A DNA stretch of 64,000 nt from Pseudoalteromonas spongiae UST010723-006 (GCF_000238255.3 NZ_CP011040.1:1240001-1304000); one strand, 5' to 3'. Shown: positions 33,768-44,185, counted from the stretch's first letter. Numbers and translations are program-made. Notes: a model not told the origin generated them from the letters alone.

Positions 33768-36700
33768 CTAATTTGTTTGACCCACAAATTTAATGTTATC
33801 AATCCAAACCGCATCATCTGACTCCGAAACCGATGAATCTTTGGTATAACGCCATTCGATTTTATTTTCTCCTTGCGGTATATCAATAGATAGGTCTTTC
33901 TGCCAGTCTGCTTGGCTGCTAATTGAAAGCTGAAACACGTCATTCAGATATACCTTCAACATATCACAGCAGCTCTCTGAAGATACCTTAGCATCAAATG
34001 TTAACTTTCCTGCCATTAACAACGCTGAATAGGTGATACCTGATTGTTGGTTGTGGTTAATTTCCCCTGAGCGAATGCTCCTAGTACCATCACTTGCCTG
34101 CGCATCTGATAATTGCCATGGTTGAGCACTGTCGCTACTATTTTGCCAAAATGCACTGTCGATACCTTGCTCAAATGATTCAGTAAAAGCACTAATTGCG
34201 ATTGGCTTAGCGTCAGCATCAAGCGGATCCGTGTTGTATTTTAATACCTCATCACCATCGCTAAATGTATCACCATCAGTATCAATTACTAACGGATCTG
34301 ATCCAACTGTTAAGACTTCTTGACCATCACCTAGCCCATCGCCGTCAGTATCAAATACCAATGGCTTGGTTGAATGACTGTTAATTTCGTCAAAATCACT
34401 TAGCTCATCATTGTCGGTGTCTCGCTCGATAGGTGATGTATTAAACAAATACTCGGACTGATTTGATAGTCCATCATTGTCTAAATCGCCAATCGCATCG
34501 TCTGGATTATCGTCTGATAGCCCATATTTTATTTCCCACCATGCTGGCATATTATCGCCGTCTGAATCACCATAGTTGATAACTTCGAAGTGCAGCTCGT
34601 TTGAAATGCGTGACACGACGACAAGCTGTTCGTGATGCTTTTCAATGGCAAGCAGCTCACCATTTACAGGCTGGCTTAAGAGAATAGAAAATGCACTATC
34701 ATAGGTTTTTAGTTCTGAATTGGAGTTTGCCACTACAAACACGTCAGAAAACGCCACAGCATCTTCATTCGTGTTAGTCAGCGATGTTACAAATTGCATG
34801 CTGTCTGCGTCATACACATCACCACTACCTAATAAAACATGATCACCTTGGTTAATCACATGTATTGGCGGTCTAATGCTGTAATCTCCATGATAAGGGG
34901 TTTCACCCTCCCCAGTTATTTTTCCGGTTTGCTGGTCAATCACTTCAAAATGAAGGTCATTAGGTGATGTACCGTCACTGAAGAAATAAACGCGATTGTT
35001 TTGCTCGTTCCAAGCATAGACACGCGAATAATGATTCCAATCTTTGTAATCTGTTTTATTTCCATCTCTATCAAAAATATAGTGTGACTCCCAAGCACCG
35101 CTAGCATCTTGCGCTAGTAAATAATTACCAACTGATGCAAGTCCATTTACTGCCGATGCAGTATTCGCCAACCGCATTTCAGGGCCAATGTTCGTTACGT
35201 CAACATAGGTAATTTCGCCACTTTCATAACCGAAATACAAACGTTGATGAGAAGGCGAGTAAGTCATCTTATTAGGTGAAACAGATGAAATAGCTGACTT
35301 TTTGCCTACTTGAATTGGATTTGTATATGACTGAGTTTGTGAAGACCAACGGTAAACTTTTCCATACTCTTTACTAAACAAGTAAAGGTGGTCAGTACCA
35401 TTTGACGCGATTTCATCAGGAACAAAAATAGGCATAGTAGCGCTGTAATCACATGAACCTTGTCCATCATCATGCTCCGCTAACCAACAGGCACTGTCCT
35501 GGGGGAAAATATCAAGTGTTAAGCCCGTTGTTGAATCAGCTTCTGTATAACCCGAATTCCACTGATCTGGAAATCCATCATTATCAGAGTCTACTGATGC
35601 AGCTGGGTCAGTTGGGAAAGCATCTAAGATATTACTTACACCATCTCCATCGGTATCATTATTTACAACGTATTCGGTAAATAAAATGTCATCGTTAGAC
35701 CGACTCACGATAAATATGCGATTATCAGTAGCAATTACACGAATAAATTGACCAGTAAAGCTCAGACTTTCTATTGTATCAAAGCGTGAATTGTAACGAT
35801 TCAACACAAATGTATTGTCTTGAGTATTCGTTACAGTAACTAATTCACCATTAGCTAACCAAAGCGCATCGCTGAATGCATCAATTGCGCTTTGCCACTC
35901 TAGGGTATTTGCATCATACAAGTCTCCACTACCAAGCAATACTAATTGACCAGTATTCGATACCCTGATTGGTGGTCTTATACTATAAGCTCCGTGATAT
36001 GGCGTTTCACCCGACTCAGTTACTTTTCCTGTTTGTTGGTCCATTTCTAAGTACATTAAATCATTGGGCGAACTATTATCTCGGAAGTAATAAACACGGT
36101 TATTATATTTATTCCACGCATAAACTCGTGAATAATAGTGCCAGTCTTTATAATCCGTTTGATTTCCATCAACATCAAAAATGTAAATTGTCTCCGCAGA
36201 ACCACTTACACCTTGCGCTAACACATGATTACCAACTGATGCGATGCCTCCCACTGAGTGAGCTGTATTTGCGAATCGTTTTTCTGGGCCAATATTTGCT
36301 AAATCAACATAGGTAATCTCACCACTTTCATAACCAAAATATAAGCGGTTATGCGTTTGTGAAAGCTCAACTTTTTTTGGTGCAGCTGTTGATAGCCCCA
36401 TTTTGCGACCCACAATTAATGGGTTTGTGTATGCATTAGACTGTGCAGACCAGCGAAACACTTTACTGTGTTCTTCGCTGTATAAATAGATACCGCCAAC
36501 ACTATCGGACAATACAAGATCAGGAACAAAACTCGGCATTGTCGCAGCATAATCGCATTGCCCTTGGCCATTGTCGTGTTCTACTAGCCAACATGCACTA
36601 TCATTTGGAAAACTATCCAACGTTAAGTCTGTGGTAGAGTCTGCCTCAGAATATCCGTCATTCCATTCATCAGGATAACCATCGTTGTCCGAGTCTAAAG

Positions 36701-39125
36701 ATGCTGCAACATCCATCGGGAAGGCATCGGTTAAATTATCAACGCCGTCACCATCGGTGTCATTATTTGCAACATACTCAATAAAGGTAAGTTCGCCATT
36801 TAATTCACTAATAATGATAACTTTATTTGCAGCCGCTATTATGCGAATAAAGTGGCCCTCGTAATCACTTAGTTCAATAGTTGTTAAATCACTCGTTCGA
36901 CGTGTAAGAGTAAATGTACTTTCATTCAAAGCATTTACAGTAACAAGTTCCCCGCTACTTAGCCAAATTGCATCGTTTAAGGCATCTATCGATATTTGCC
37001 AATTCAAAGTATCGGCATCGTAGATATCACCACTACCAAGTAAAACAAACCTTCCATCATTAGACGCTCTTACTGGCGGTAAAATCTGAAAATCACCGTG
37101 ATACGGAGAGTCTCCATTGTCAACAATCTCACCTGTCGTTTGATCTATTTGCTCGTATTCCAAGTCATTAGGAAACATGCGTTGACTGAAAAAGTACATT
37201 CGTTCATTTTCAGCATTCCACGTATAATCGTCAGAATAGTGACTAAAATGATTAGCTGCGGTCTCTTTTCCATTTTTATCAAATATATAATGTGAAGACC
37301 AAGAACCTGTACCTCCCTGAACAAGTAAAAAATTGCCGGCCATCGCAAGACCACCTAATTGTTTAGGGATTTGTACTAAATCAAGTTCGATACTTGGATT
37401 TTCAATATCAATGAAAGTAACTTGCCCATCTTGATATCCGAAGTACAGACGTTGATGTGACTGAGAAAAAGCCATGTCAATTGGCGCTGAGCCGATAAAA
37501 CCAGTCTCAATTTTGATTGGACTCAAGTAGTGTTGCGTTTCAGACGACCACCTGTACACCGTACTGTGCTCCTCACTGAACAAGTAAAGAATACCATCTG
37601 CATCAGCTTCCACTTTTTCAGGAGTAAAACTCGGCATAGTAGCACCAAAGTTACACTCTCCCTGCCCATTATCATGCTCAGTTGCCCAGCAAGCATTATC
37701 ATCTGGGAATAGATCTAAAGTCAGGCTTGATGTGGAATCGACTTGCGAATAACCATCATTCCAACTATCCGGAAAACCATCATTGTCCGTATCTAACGAC
37801 GCAGCAATATCCATCGGAAATGCATCCAACTCGTTCGAAATACCGTCGCCGTCAACGTCATTTGTTAAATCGTAATTATGAGCCTTAAAGTGGTCTATCG
37901 TTTCGGTGATAAGTGTAAATTGACCATTGTGACCAGATATCACCTTTGGCGCACCTTCTAGCTCGCGCATATCAATTAGGTTAAATTCATTATCCAGCCT
38001 ACTAAAGGTTGTATTTCCAGCCACATAACGAGTAGAAAGGTATTGTTCGTCATTCACCGGAATCATTTCGAATAAATTAATATCTAACCTATCAGCATAA
38101 CTCAGGCCTTCCTTAGAGAAAATTTCTCCAGATAAAAACATCAGCCGAGAATCGTTCAACTCAATAAACAGCGGGGTGTTTGGAAGAACATTACTACTTG
38201 GGTACTCATAACGTCCGATAGTGACTTCGCCATCGCTGTTTAATTCAAAATAACCAAGGGCATGTACTTGGTTTGAGTAGCCTAATGATGCAAAGAACGT
38301 CGAGTTCTGTTCATTCCAAACACCATACTGGATATTATAAGGAACTCGAGCAGAGCCAGTCTCTATTCCGTTTACATCGTAAACCAATACCGAATTCATG
38401 TCAGACACGAACAAATAAGGTCCCGCAACAACAAGCTTTTGCTCAGACGTAAGCGTAAATTGACTTGGCTTTAATGTTTTAGATTGATCGAAGTATTTAA
38501 CTGAGCCATCACCATATCTTAAATAAATGCGTTCGTGTGTTGGATGAATCAAAAAGTCTTCTAATTCAAACTCATTATCATAATTGAGCGGCGTGTCAAA
38601 ATGTTGATTTTCAGTATTTAAAGCAAGTAATTGCGATGTATCGCTCAAGGTGAAATAAATATATTCATTCGAGCCTCGAATAATCGGCGCACTCGTTTGT
38701 TGTTTTAATAAGGTTAAATAACATGTGCTGCCGTTACCATCGGTTTGCAAATAACACGACTGATCATTTGGGTAATCATCTGAATTATCCCCTACGCCAT
38801 CAAAGTCAGAGTCAACGGATTCATTAGCATCAAGTGGAAATGCATCATCTTCATCCAGCACACCATCGTTATCATCGTCGGTATCTTCGTTATTACCAAT
38901 ACCATCTGAGTCGGAATCTAACCACTCAGCACTATCCATTGGAAAAGCATCTTCGGTGTCTAAATAACCATCATTGTCATCATCGTTATCTTGAGAATCC
39001 GCAATACCATCACCATCAAAATCTGCAATAGGTGGCTTTGGCGGAGGAGCAGAAGAATCACCGCCTCCACAAGCGGTCAGTACGGATAGAAAAAAAAGAT
39101 ATGAAAGTAAACGAAGCGAGCGCAC
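33768..39125 (-). CDS. Giant calcium-repeat (TSP3/EF-hand-like) beta-propeller lipoprotein
   Basis: A 1785-residue lipoprotein: lipobox LTAC (C19), then CGGGDSS for outer-membrane sorting. An N-terminal block of DxDxDGxxD repeats (about 33-115: DGDGIADSQDNDDDNDGYL, then DSDSDGIGNNEDTDDD) binds calcium in thrombospondin type-3 fashion. Four propeller-like units follow, three about 365 residues long with DTDGDGV..DAFP.D.AASLDSDNDG openings. A second calcium-repeat block precedes a C-terminal jelly-roll domain (FTESFEQGIDSAFWQNSS onward). The architecture suggests a cell-surface adhesin or scaffold. It sits between a LysR gene and a Fur-controlled receptor; I have no evidence for function. Confidence 0.85.
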   Translation of the reverse strand: MRSLRLLSYLFFLSVLTACGGGDSSAPPPKPPIADFDGDGIADSQDNDDDNDGYLDTEDAFPMDSAEWLDSDSDGIGNNEDTDDDNDGVLDEDDAFPLDANESVDSDFDGVGDNSDDYPNDQSCYLQTDGNGSTCYLTLLKQQTSAPIIRGSNEYIYFTLSDTSQLLALNTENQHFDTPLNYDNEFELEDFLIHPTHERIYLRYGDGSVKYFDQSKTLKPSQFTLTSEQKLVVAGPYLFVSDMNSVLVYDVNGIETGSARVPYNIQYGVWNEQNSTFFASLGYSNQVHALGYFELNSDGEVTIGRYEYPSSNVLPNTPLFIELNDSRLMFLSGEIFSKEGLSYADRLDINLFEMIPVNDEQYLSTRYVAGNTTFSRLDNEFNLIDMRELEGAPKVISGHNGQFTLITETIDHFKAHNYDLTNDVDGDGISNELDAFPMDIAASLDTDNDGFPDSWNDGYSQVDSTSSLTLDLFPDDNACWATEHDNGQGECNFGATMPSFTPEKVEADADGILYLFSEEHSTVYRWSSETQHYLSPIKIETGFIGSAPIDMAFSQSHQRLYFGYQDGQVTFIDIENPSIELDLVQIPKQLGGLAMAGNFLLVQGGTGSWSSHYIFDKNGKETAANHFSHYSDDYTWNAENERMYFFSQRMFPNDLEYEQIDQTTGEIVDNGDSPYHGDFQILPPVRASNDGRFVLLGSGDIYDADTLNWQISIDALNDAIWLSSGELVTVNALNESTFTLTRRTSDLTTIELSDYEGHFIRIIAAANKVIIISELNGELTFIEYVANNDTDGDGVDNLTDAFPMDVAASLDSDNDGYPDEWNDGYSEADSTTDLTLDSFPNDSACWLVEHDNGQGQCDYAATMPSFVPDLVLSDSVGGIYLYSEEHSKVFRWSAQSNAYTNPLIVGRKMGLSTAAPKKVELSQTHNRLYFGYESGEITYVDLANIGPEKRFANTAHSVGGIASVGNHVLAQGVSGSAETIYIFDVDGNQTDYKDWHYYSRVYAWNKYNNRVYYFRDNSSPNDLMYLEMDQQTGKVTESGETPYHGAYSIRPPIRVSNTGQLVLLGSGDLYDANTLEWQSAIDAFSDALWLANGELVTVTNTQDNTFVLNRYNSRFDTIESLSFTGQFIRVIATDNRIFIVSRSNDDILFTEYVVNNDTDGDGVSNILDAFPTDPAASVDSDNDGFPDQWNSGYTEADSTTGLTLDIFPQDSACWLAEHDDGQGSCDYSATMPIFVPDEIASNGTDHLYLFSKEYGKVYRWSSQTQSYTNPIQVGKKSAISSVSPNKMTYSPSHQRLYFGYESGEITYVDVTNIGPEMRLANTASAVNGLASVGNYLLAQDASGAWESHYIFDRDGNKTDYKDWNHYSRVYAWNEQNNRVYFFSDGTSPNDLHFEVIDQQTGKITGEGETPYHGDYSIRPPIHVINQGDHVLLGSGDVYDADSMQFVTSLTNTNEDAVAFSDVFVVANSNSELKTYDSAFSILLSQPVNGELLAIEKHHEQLVVVSRISNELHFEVINYGDSDGDNMPAWWEIKYGLSDDNPDDAIGDLDNDGLSNQSEYLFNTSPIERDTDNDELSDFDEINSHSTKPLVFDTDGDGLGDGQEVLTVGSDPLVIDTDGDTFSDGDEVLKYNTDPLDADAKPIAISAFTESFEQGIDSAFWQNSSDSAQPWQLSDAQASDGTRSIRSGEINHNQQSGITYSALLMAGKLTFDAKVSSESCCDMLKVYLNDVFQLSISSQADWQKDLSIDIPQGENKIEWRYTKDSSVSESDDAVWIDNIKFVGQTN
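34575..37862 (-). repeat. Three tandem 1.1-kb repeats inside the giant lipoprotein gene
   Basis: Units of about 1.09-1.10 kb each open with an NDTDGDGV-type motif at about 37862, 36767 and 35667, and the third ends near 34575. Shared landmarks are DAFPMD, WNDGYS..DSTT.LTLD.FP.D.ACW..EHDNGQG, and Y.W...N.RVYFF followed by TPYHG.Y.IRPPI. A shorter, diverged unit (about 38817-37863) precedes them. The pattern indicates serial duplication of a propeller domain. Confidence 0.8.
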
Positions 39126-39442
39126 TTAAAATCATCCTTGAGTTTATGTAATTTATATGGGGACGGGAGTATAAGGGGTTAAAAATCCAAAATACAGATA
39201 AAACAAAGTTTTGTTCTACTTTTCTTATGGTTGGGGTAACTATAAATTTGTGTATCTAGGTCTAAATCATTTTTGTCACCGCGCTTCTTTTTATCGTTTT
39301 TACACATACCGACTTATTGTACTTTTACAAATAGTGGTTTTTACAACCAAAGCTTGCCTGTAACCGTAAGTCAATCTGACTACGCCATAAGCACATTTGT
39401 TAATAACGTTAACCGTTACTTTTATTAATGTTAAATGTCATA
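39126..39442. other. Intergenic region before the TonB receptor promoter
   Basis: AT-rich sequence between the divergent lipoprotein and receptor genes. I see no frame, hairpin or operator in this part; the promoter and Fur site lie at 39443-39484. Confidence 0.4.
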
Positions 39443-39471
39443 TTGAACGATTGAATATAGCAAATGATTAC
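39443..39471 (+). promoter_or_regulatory. Promoter of the TonB siderophore receptor gene
   Basis: TTGAAC (-35, 39443-39448) and GATTAC (-10, 39466-39471) with a 17-bp spacer; the -10 is inside the Fur box, which would make transcription iron-repressed. Confidence 0.45.
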
Positions 39472-39484
39472 AGTTATCATTTGC
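39460..39484 (+). promoter_or_regulatory. Fur box of the TonB siderophore receptor
   Basis: GCAAATGAT and ATCATTTGC form perfect 9-bp arms around TACAGTT. The inner part agrees well with the Fur 7-1-7 pattern. It sits 30 bp before the ATG. Confidence 0.75.
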
Positions 39485-39514
39485 ATCTTAGTTACAAATA
39501 CAATTATCTAAACA

Positions 39515-41932
39515 ATGAAATCATTTAATCTCTCGCTTATTGCACTGTCATGCGCAGCGCTTTTACCAACTTCAGTAGCCTTTGCTAATAACCAAGCTAA
39601 GGTAAAAAACAACGACGACATTGAAGTTGTCAGTGTTTATGGTCGCCAAAATAAAGTGGTATTGAACTCGGGTCTTGCTACTAAATCGAATATGTCGTTA
39701 ATGGAAACCCCAGCGGCTGTAGTGGTGGTTGACAGTGAATTACTTAACTCGCAACTTGTCGACAATTTACAAGATGCTATCAGAAACATCAGTGGTGTAA
39801 CCCAAGCTGGTAACAATTACGGCATTGGCGATAATTTAGTGATCCGTGGCCTTGGTGCTAACTACACATACGACGGCATGTATGGTGGCGCGGGCCTTGG
39901 CAACACCTTTAACCCTACCCGTTCAATGACCAATGTTGAGTCAATCGAAGTATTAAAAGGCCCAGCAACCGGTTTATACGGCATGGGCAGTGCTGGCGGT
40001 GTTATTAACCTGATTGAGAAAAAACCAGAGTTTGAAGCCTCTCACACCATGACCGCCGATTTAGGCCAGTGGAATACCTATGCGCTGGAACTTGATTCAA
40101 CGGCTGCAATCACCGATGATCTCGCTTACCGTATTTTGGTTAAATCAGCGCGCAGCGACGGTTATCGCGATTTAAACAACGACCGCGACGAAGCCTACCT
40201 CAGCTTCAAATACGTATTTAGCGACAGCCACGATATAATGCTTTCGACCGCCTATATTAAAGATGGCATTGGAGTTGACTCAATCGGTCACCCTATTCGT
40301 ATTTATAATGCCGAATCGGTCGGCGGTAAAGGCGCGGGCGACGTAAGCTGGACTGACTTAGTAAACGACCCTAACGGGGTTGGTATTCAGCTAAGCGATG
40401 CACAAAGACAACAATTGGCAGAGTCACTTGCAGCTAACGATGGCTTAACGCCTTACACCTTTGGTCATAACGGCATCATTTCACCGATGGCAAAAGACAA
40501 TGAAGGTGAAGAGTTTCGTATAAAGCTAACGCACAATATTAACTTCACTGATAACCTCTACTTTAACCAGCAATTACAATACCGCGACTACGATTCAGGG
40601 TTTGCCCGTCAAACTGGTGCCTATAACTATGTGTATTGGAACCGCCGCGGCACTATAAATGCCGATCCGCGCGCACCATTAGTCGTTGACGGTGAGCTTT
40701 TCCCATTTGCTGCAAGACGTCAAGAATACCGAAAAGTAACTGCAAATGAGCAATCGTTACAATATTTTGCTGATTTACGTTACGATTTTTCAATTGGTGA
40801 TATCGACAACGAATTACTAGTCAATGCAAATTATGAAGACCGTGACATTCGCTTTCAGCAGTATTCTATCTATGACGCTGATAAAGTAATTAAAGACAAA
40901 GATGGCAACACAATTTATCGTGGTCAATTGCCATATATTTTTGATATTCGCACACCTAATTGGGGTGCGGGCAGCTTCGAGGATTATGATCCGCTTAAAA
41001 CCGCGAACTACAACAAAGAAGTCAGTGCTTGGGGGTTAGGTATTCAACATGTAGGGTATTTTGACTTTGGTTTAACTACGCGTATTGGCGTAGCGTTTAA
41101 TGAAATCACTCAGCGCTATGCGCACTTTGGTGTAGACCCGCGTTACCGCGCAAGTGCCGCTGAGCCAACACCAAAGCAAGATACCTCTGATAGTGGTATG
41201 ACTTATAATTTAGGTGCAACCTACCTTATAAATGACGACTTGTCGATATTTGTAAACCACGCAAAAGGCCGAACCGCCTACAGTGTGCTTGGCACTATCT
41301 ACGGCAACGAAAGTGACCGTAAAGATTCAGAATCTATCAGTAATGATATTGGTATGCGTTATAAAGCACTCGATGATCAACTGGTTGCATCATTAGTGAT
41401 ATTTGAATCTAGTCGCACTAATTTACGCTATAACAACCCAGATTTTGATGAAGGTGTTTCAGCACCGAATGTACCGCGCTACTTCTATGATGGTAAAGAA
41501 GAAACAAACGGTATTGAACTTGATTTAAATGCTTATTTAAATGAGCAGTGGAAACTAAATATCAATGCGGTGTATCAAGATGCCCGTGATAACGATGATG
41601 AGCGACAAAAAGGTGTACCATATGTTACAGCGGGTGCTTGGTTAACTCATTCGAGTTATGTCTTTACCAGTGAAAGCCCGATTGAATTCAGCGTTGGCGG
41701 CATCTATGTTGATGAGCGCAGCACAAACTCAAACTCCTTTGGTATTCCTGACGGTTATGTACCAAGTTATACCGTGTTTGACGCGGGAATTGCTTACCAA
41801 GCTGAGAATTGGGGTGTACAACTTAAGTTAAATAACTTATTCGACAAAGTATATTACGAAAAAGCCATGTTCTTAGGTGGTATGCCTGGCAAAGAGCGTA
41901 ATGCCCAATTGCGCTTTAACTACCGCTTCTAA
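39515..41932 (+). CDS. TonB-dependent siderophore receptor
   Basis: An 805-residue outer-membrane receptor: signal peptide to about 24, TonB box IEVVSVYG (36-43), plug domain at about 60-170 with NISGVTQAGNN, LVIRGLGA and ESIEVLKGPATGLYGMGSAGGVINLI, then a 22-strand-type barrel ending RFNYRF. The motifs are those of ferric siderophore receptors (TIGR01783 type). The ligand is unknown. A palindromic Fur box overlaps the promoter. No transport or biosynthesis genes are adjacent, so it may take up xenosiderophores. Confidence 0.93.
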   Translation: MKSFNLSLIALSCAALLPTSVAFANNQAKVKNNDDIEVVSVYGRQNKVVLNSGLATKSNMSLMETPAAVVVVDSELLNSQLVDNLQDAIRNISGVTQAGNNYGIGDNLVIRGLGANYTYDGMYGGAGLGNTFNPTRSMTNVESIEVLKGPATGLYGMGSAGGVINLIEKKPEFEASHTMTADLGQWNTYALELDSTAAITDDLAYRILVKSARSDGYRDLNNDRDEAYLSFKYVFSDSHDIMLSTAYIKDGIGVDSIGHPIRIYNAESVGGKGAGDVSWTDLVNDPNGVGIQLSDAQRQQLAESLAANDGLTPYTFGHNGIISPMAKDNEGEEFRIKLTHNINFTDNLYFNQQLQYRDYDSGFARQTGAYNYVYWNRRGTINADPRAPLVVDGELFPFAARRQEYRKVTANEQSLQYFADLRYDFSIGDIDNELLVNANYEDRDIRFQQYSIYDADKVIKDKDGNTIYRGQLPYIFDIRTPNWGAGSFEDYDPLKTANYNKEVSAWGLGIQHVGYFDFGLTTRIGVAFNEITQRYAHFGVDPRYRASAAEPTPKQDTSDSGMTYNLGATYLINDDLSIFVNHAKGRTAYSVLGTIYGNESDRKDSESISNDIGMRYKALDDQLVASLVIFESSRTNLRYNNPDFDEGVSAPNVPRYFYDGKEETNGIELDLNAYLNEQWKLNINAVYQDARDNDDERQKGVPYVTAGAWLTHSSYVFTSESPIEFSVGGIYVDERSTNSNSFGIPDGYVPSYTVFDAGIAYQAENWGVQLKLNNLFDKVYYEKAMFLGGMPGKERNAQLRFNYRF

Positions 41933-42020
41933 AACTGTGGTCTCGGATGAAGTTAACACATATACGGCTAACGTAAATTAATTTAGCCAAACCTGAGATC
42001 ATAACCATTTTCATACCCAA

Positions 42021-42042
42021 GGGATCTGAACATTCAGATCCC
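42021..42042. terminator. Convergent hairpin between receptor and LysR genes
   Basis: GGGATCTGAA-CA-TTCAGATCCC, a perfect 10-bp inverted pair between convergent genes, abutting the LysR stop codon. It has no T run on the plus strand. Confidence 0.5.
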
Positions 42043-42935
42043 TACTTGTTTGGCAAAATATCCTGCTGCCAAGAATCCGATACAAAATCGATAAATGCGC
42101 GTACAAGCGGAGATTGATAACTTCGTGATAGATACACGGCCCACAACTGACTCGCTTCAAGTGAATACTCAGTTAAAATAGGCACAAGCTGTTGTTGCTG
42201 TATGTAACTGCGAGCAATATCAAACGGCAACCATGCTATTCCGGCACTATTTATCGCCGCGTGCACAATCGTGGTTACATCATTACACACGAGTGGCCCA
42301 GACACCTTCACTTCAACACGTGTATTGTCATTAAAAAAGCGCCATTGGTTGTGATTTAAATGCACCAAACAAGGGTGATCTGTTAATTCATCCGGTGTTA
42401 AAGGCGCACCATGTTTTGCCAAATAACTTGGCGAAACACAAACACATGCGCCAATTTTCAGAAGTGGTCGTGCAATCAAGTTTTCATCTGGTGTATTTGT
42501 ATACCTAAGCGCAATATCAATACGCTGTTCGACTAGATTTGAAAAGCTATCGCTGGCGTGAATATCGATCTTAACTCGCGGGTGTTGCGCAATAAACTGG
42601 CTAACTGCGTCTACTAACATAGTTTGTGCAAAACCAATTGGACTCGAAATTCGAATGGTTCCTGACAACTCTGTTTTATTTGCAATGCTTTCAGCCACCA
42701 GCGCACTGGTTTCATTCAATATTCTCTCAAAACGGATTAATGCGCGCTCGCCTTGTTGAGTCAAACTTACTTTACGGGTTGTTCTGTGCAGTAAACGCTG
42801 TTCTAACCATTGTTCCAGCTCTTGAACATGCCGCGACACTTGCAAGCGACTGAGTTCCAGGCGCTCAGCTGCTTTGGTAAAGCTTGCCAAGTGTGCAACT
42901 TCAACAAAGCTTTTAATTGCATTGATACGATCCAT
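42042..42935 (-). CDS. LysR family transcriptional regulator
   Basis: A 297-residue LysR regulator starting at MDRINAIKSFVEVAHLASF (ATG at 42935); the longer frame from 42959 adds eight residues before this typical LysR start. HTH at about 17-36 (SFTKAAERLELSRLQVSRHV), effector domain from about 86 (LSGTIRISSPIGFAQTML). It is divergent from the NmrA-like oxidoreductase gene, its probable target. These 'DRIDA..FV.VV..GSF' regulators often control oxidoreductases. Confidence 0.87.
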   Translation of the reverse strand: MDRINAIKSFVEVAHLASFTKAAERLELSRLQVSRHVQELEQWLEQRLLHRTTRKVSLTQQGERALIRFERILNETSALVAESIANKTELSGTIRISSPIGFAQTMLVDAVSQFIAQHPRVKIDIHASDSFSNLVEQRIDIALRYTNTPDENLIARPLLKIGACVCVSPSYLAKHGAPLTPDELTDHPCLVHLNHNQWRFFNDNTRVEVKVSGPLVCNDVTTIVHAAINSAGIAWLPFDIARSYIQQQQLVPILTEYSLEASQLWAVYLSRSYQSPLVRAFIDFVSDSWQQDILPNK

Positions 42936-43044
42936 AATTAGTAACTTCAATTGATACAATCTATTTCAATTTAACCTGATTATTTCATGATAGTTTTCTT
43001 CTAATCTAGACACAACGAAATCAAACACATTGTGAGGAAAAAAT

Positions 43045-43680
43045 ATGAAACTCGTTGTTTTAGGTGCATCAGGTTGGATTGGTAGCCATATTGTTGCAGA
43101 AGCAAAGTCAAGAGGTCACCAAGTGACTGCACTGGTACGAAACCCCAAAAATTATGACGTGACCGATGTTAACGTTAAACCATTCGACTTAACCGATAAC
43201 AGCTCCCTTTCAGATGTAATTACGGACGAAAGCGTATTTGTTACAGCCATAGGTGGCCGCGCGTTGGGAAATCACAACATAGTGGCAGACACCGCAAGGC
43301 GATTACTGAGCGAATTGCCACATACCGCTATTGAGCGACTGGTTTGGGTGGGCGGTGCAGGTTCATTAACCGTTGCACCAAATGTAAAACTGGTTGATAC
43401 GCCTGAGTTTCCCGTAGAATACAAAGATGAAGCGATTGCTCAAGGCGAGGCATTAACGGTGTTCCAGCAAACACAAACCCCATTAAACTGGACATTTATT
43501 TGCCCTGCCGCTGAAATATTCCCTGGCGATAAGCAGCAAAATTATCGCGTGACAGACGACCAACTATTAGTTGACGAACAAGACCAGAGCCGTATTTCTG
43601 TCGCTGACTATGCCGTTGCGTTTGTTGATGAGCTAGAAAAAGCAAAATACCTGAATCAGCGAATTGGTGTGGCTTACTAA
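43045..43680 (+). CDS. NAD(P)-binding NmrA/SDR-like protein
   Basis: A 211-residue atypical short-chain dehydrogenase/NmrA-like protein: Rossmann motif GASGWIGSHI at about 7-16, followed by HQVTALVRNP and DLTDNSSLSDVI, and VWVGGAGSL near 103-111. Members sense NAD(P) or reduce flavins and quinones. It lies 109 bp from a divergent LysR gene with a TGAGGAA ribosome site before its ATG. Its function is unassigned. A terminator follows. Confidence 0.83.
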   Translation: MKLVVLGASGWIGSHIVAEAKSRGHQVTALVRNPKNYDVTDVNVKPFDLTDNSSLSDVITDESVFVTAIGGRALGNHNIVADTARRLLSELPHTAIERLVWVGGAGSLTVAPNVKLVDTPEFPVEYKDEAIAQGEALTVFQQTQTPLNWTFICPAAEIFPGDKQQNYRVTDDQLLVDEQDQSRISVADYAVAFVDELEKAKYLNQRIGVAY

Positions 43681-43756
43681 ACAAAGTTTACTCATTGCGT
43701 TACACACATTTGATGTAACGCCGCGTCTAAATAAATAGCCCAAGTTCTGGTTAAGT

Positions 43757-43795
43757 AAAAGCCTTGTCACGTATTAGTGCTACAAGGCTTTTTTT
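43757..43795 (+). terminator. Terminator after the NmrA-like gene
   Basis: AAAAGCCTTGT / ACAAGGCTTTTTTT (43757-43767, 43782-43795) with a 14-nt loop. Confidence 0.8.
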
Positions 43796-43822
43796 ATCGA
43801 AAGATTTAAGCTTTAGTTCTGG

Positions 43823-44179
43823 CTAAAAAAAGCCATTTTCAAAATCCATCGCATGGTCTAAATCATCAGGAAAATAGAATAGCCAACCTTGCGTTTGCTT
43901 TTCTACCAGCAACATATTGAGTAATTTAATGCTTAAGCTGTGAGCTTGTAATTGATCAACCCCAAAGGAAAACTTTTCAATTTTGAAGGCTTTGATTGTT
44001 ACTTTACAGCGAAAATCGCCACCGGGTTCTGGATCCGGTTCTGGTAACCCTATTTCAATGGTTAAGTCTAAAAAATCCCCTTTAGGGCTTTTTGCTACAT
44101 AGTGACTGCTAATCATAAACGTTATTATCAATAAAAAAACGCGACCAGTGTAAATCATAGCCGCGTGTTTTTGTATCAA
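43823..44179 (-). CDS. DUF6968-like protein
   Basis: A 118-residue frame whose core (IEIGLPEPDPEPGGDFRCKV, then FSFGVDQLQAHSLSIKLL) looks like the DUF6968 pattern of a small cytoplasmic beta/alpha fold with GVDxLQA. The first 25-30 residues are hydrophobic and may be a later start or an anchor; the next Met is M8. It is the last of a four-gene minus-strand unit, 6 bp after the GST gene. Function unknown. Confidence 0.55.
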   Translation of the reverse strand: MIQKHAAMIYTGRVFLLIITFMISSHYVAKSPKGDFLDLTIEIGLPEPDPEPGGDFRCKVTIKAFKIEKFSFGVDQLQAHSLSIKLLNMLLVEKQTQGWLFYFPDDLDHAMDFENGFF

Positions 44180-44185
44180 TAATCG

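Noticed and set aside
35453..38031. Several plus-strand frames of 60-115 codons opposite the giant lipoprotein
   Set aside because: They lie antisense to a well-supported gene, are rich in His, Leu and Tyr as expected from the reverse of Asp-rich codons, and lack ribosome sites.
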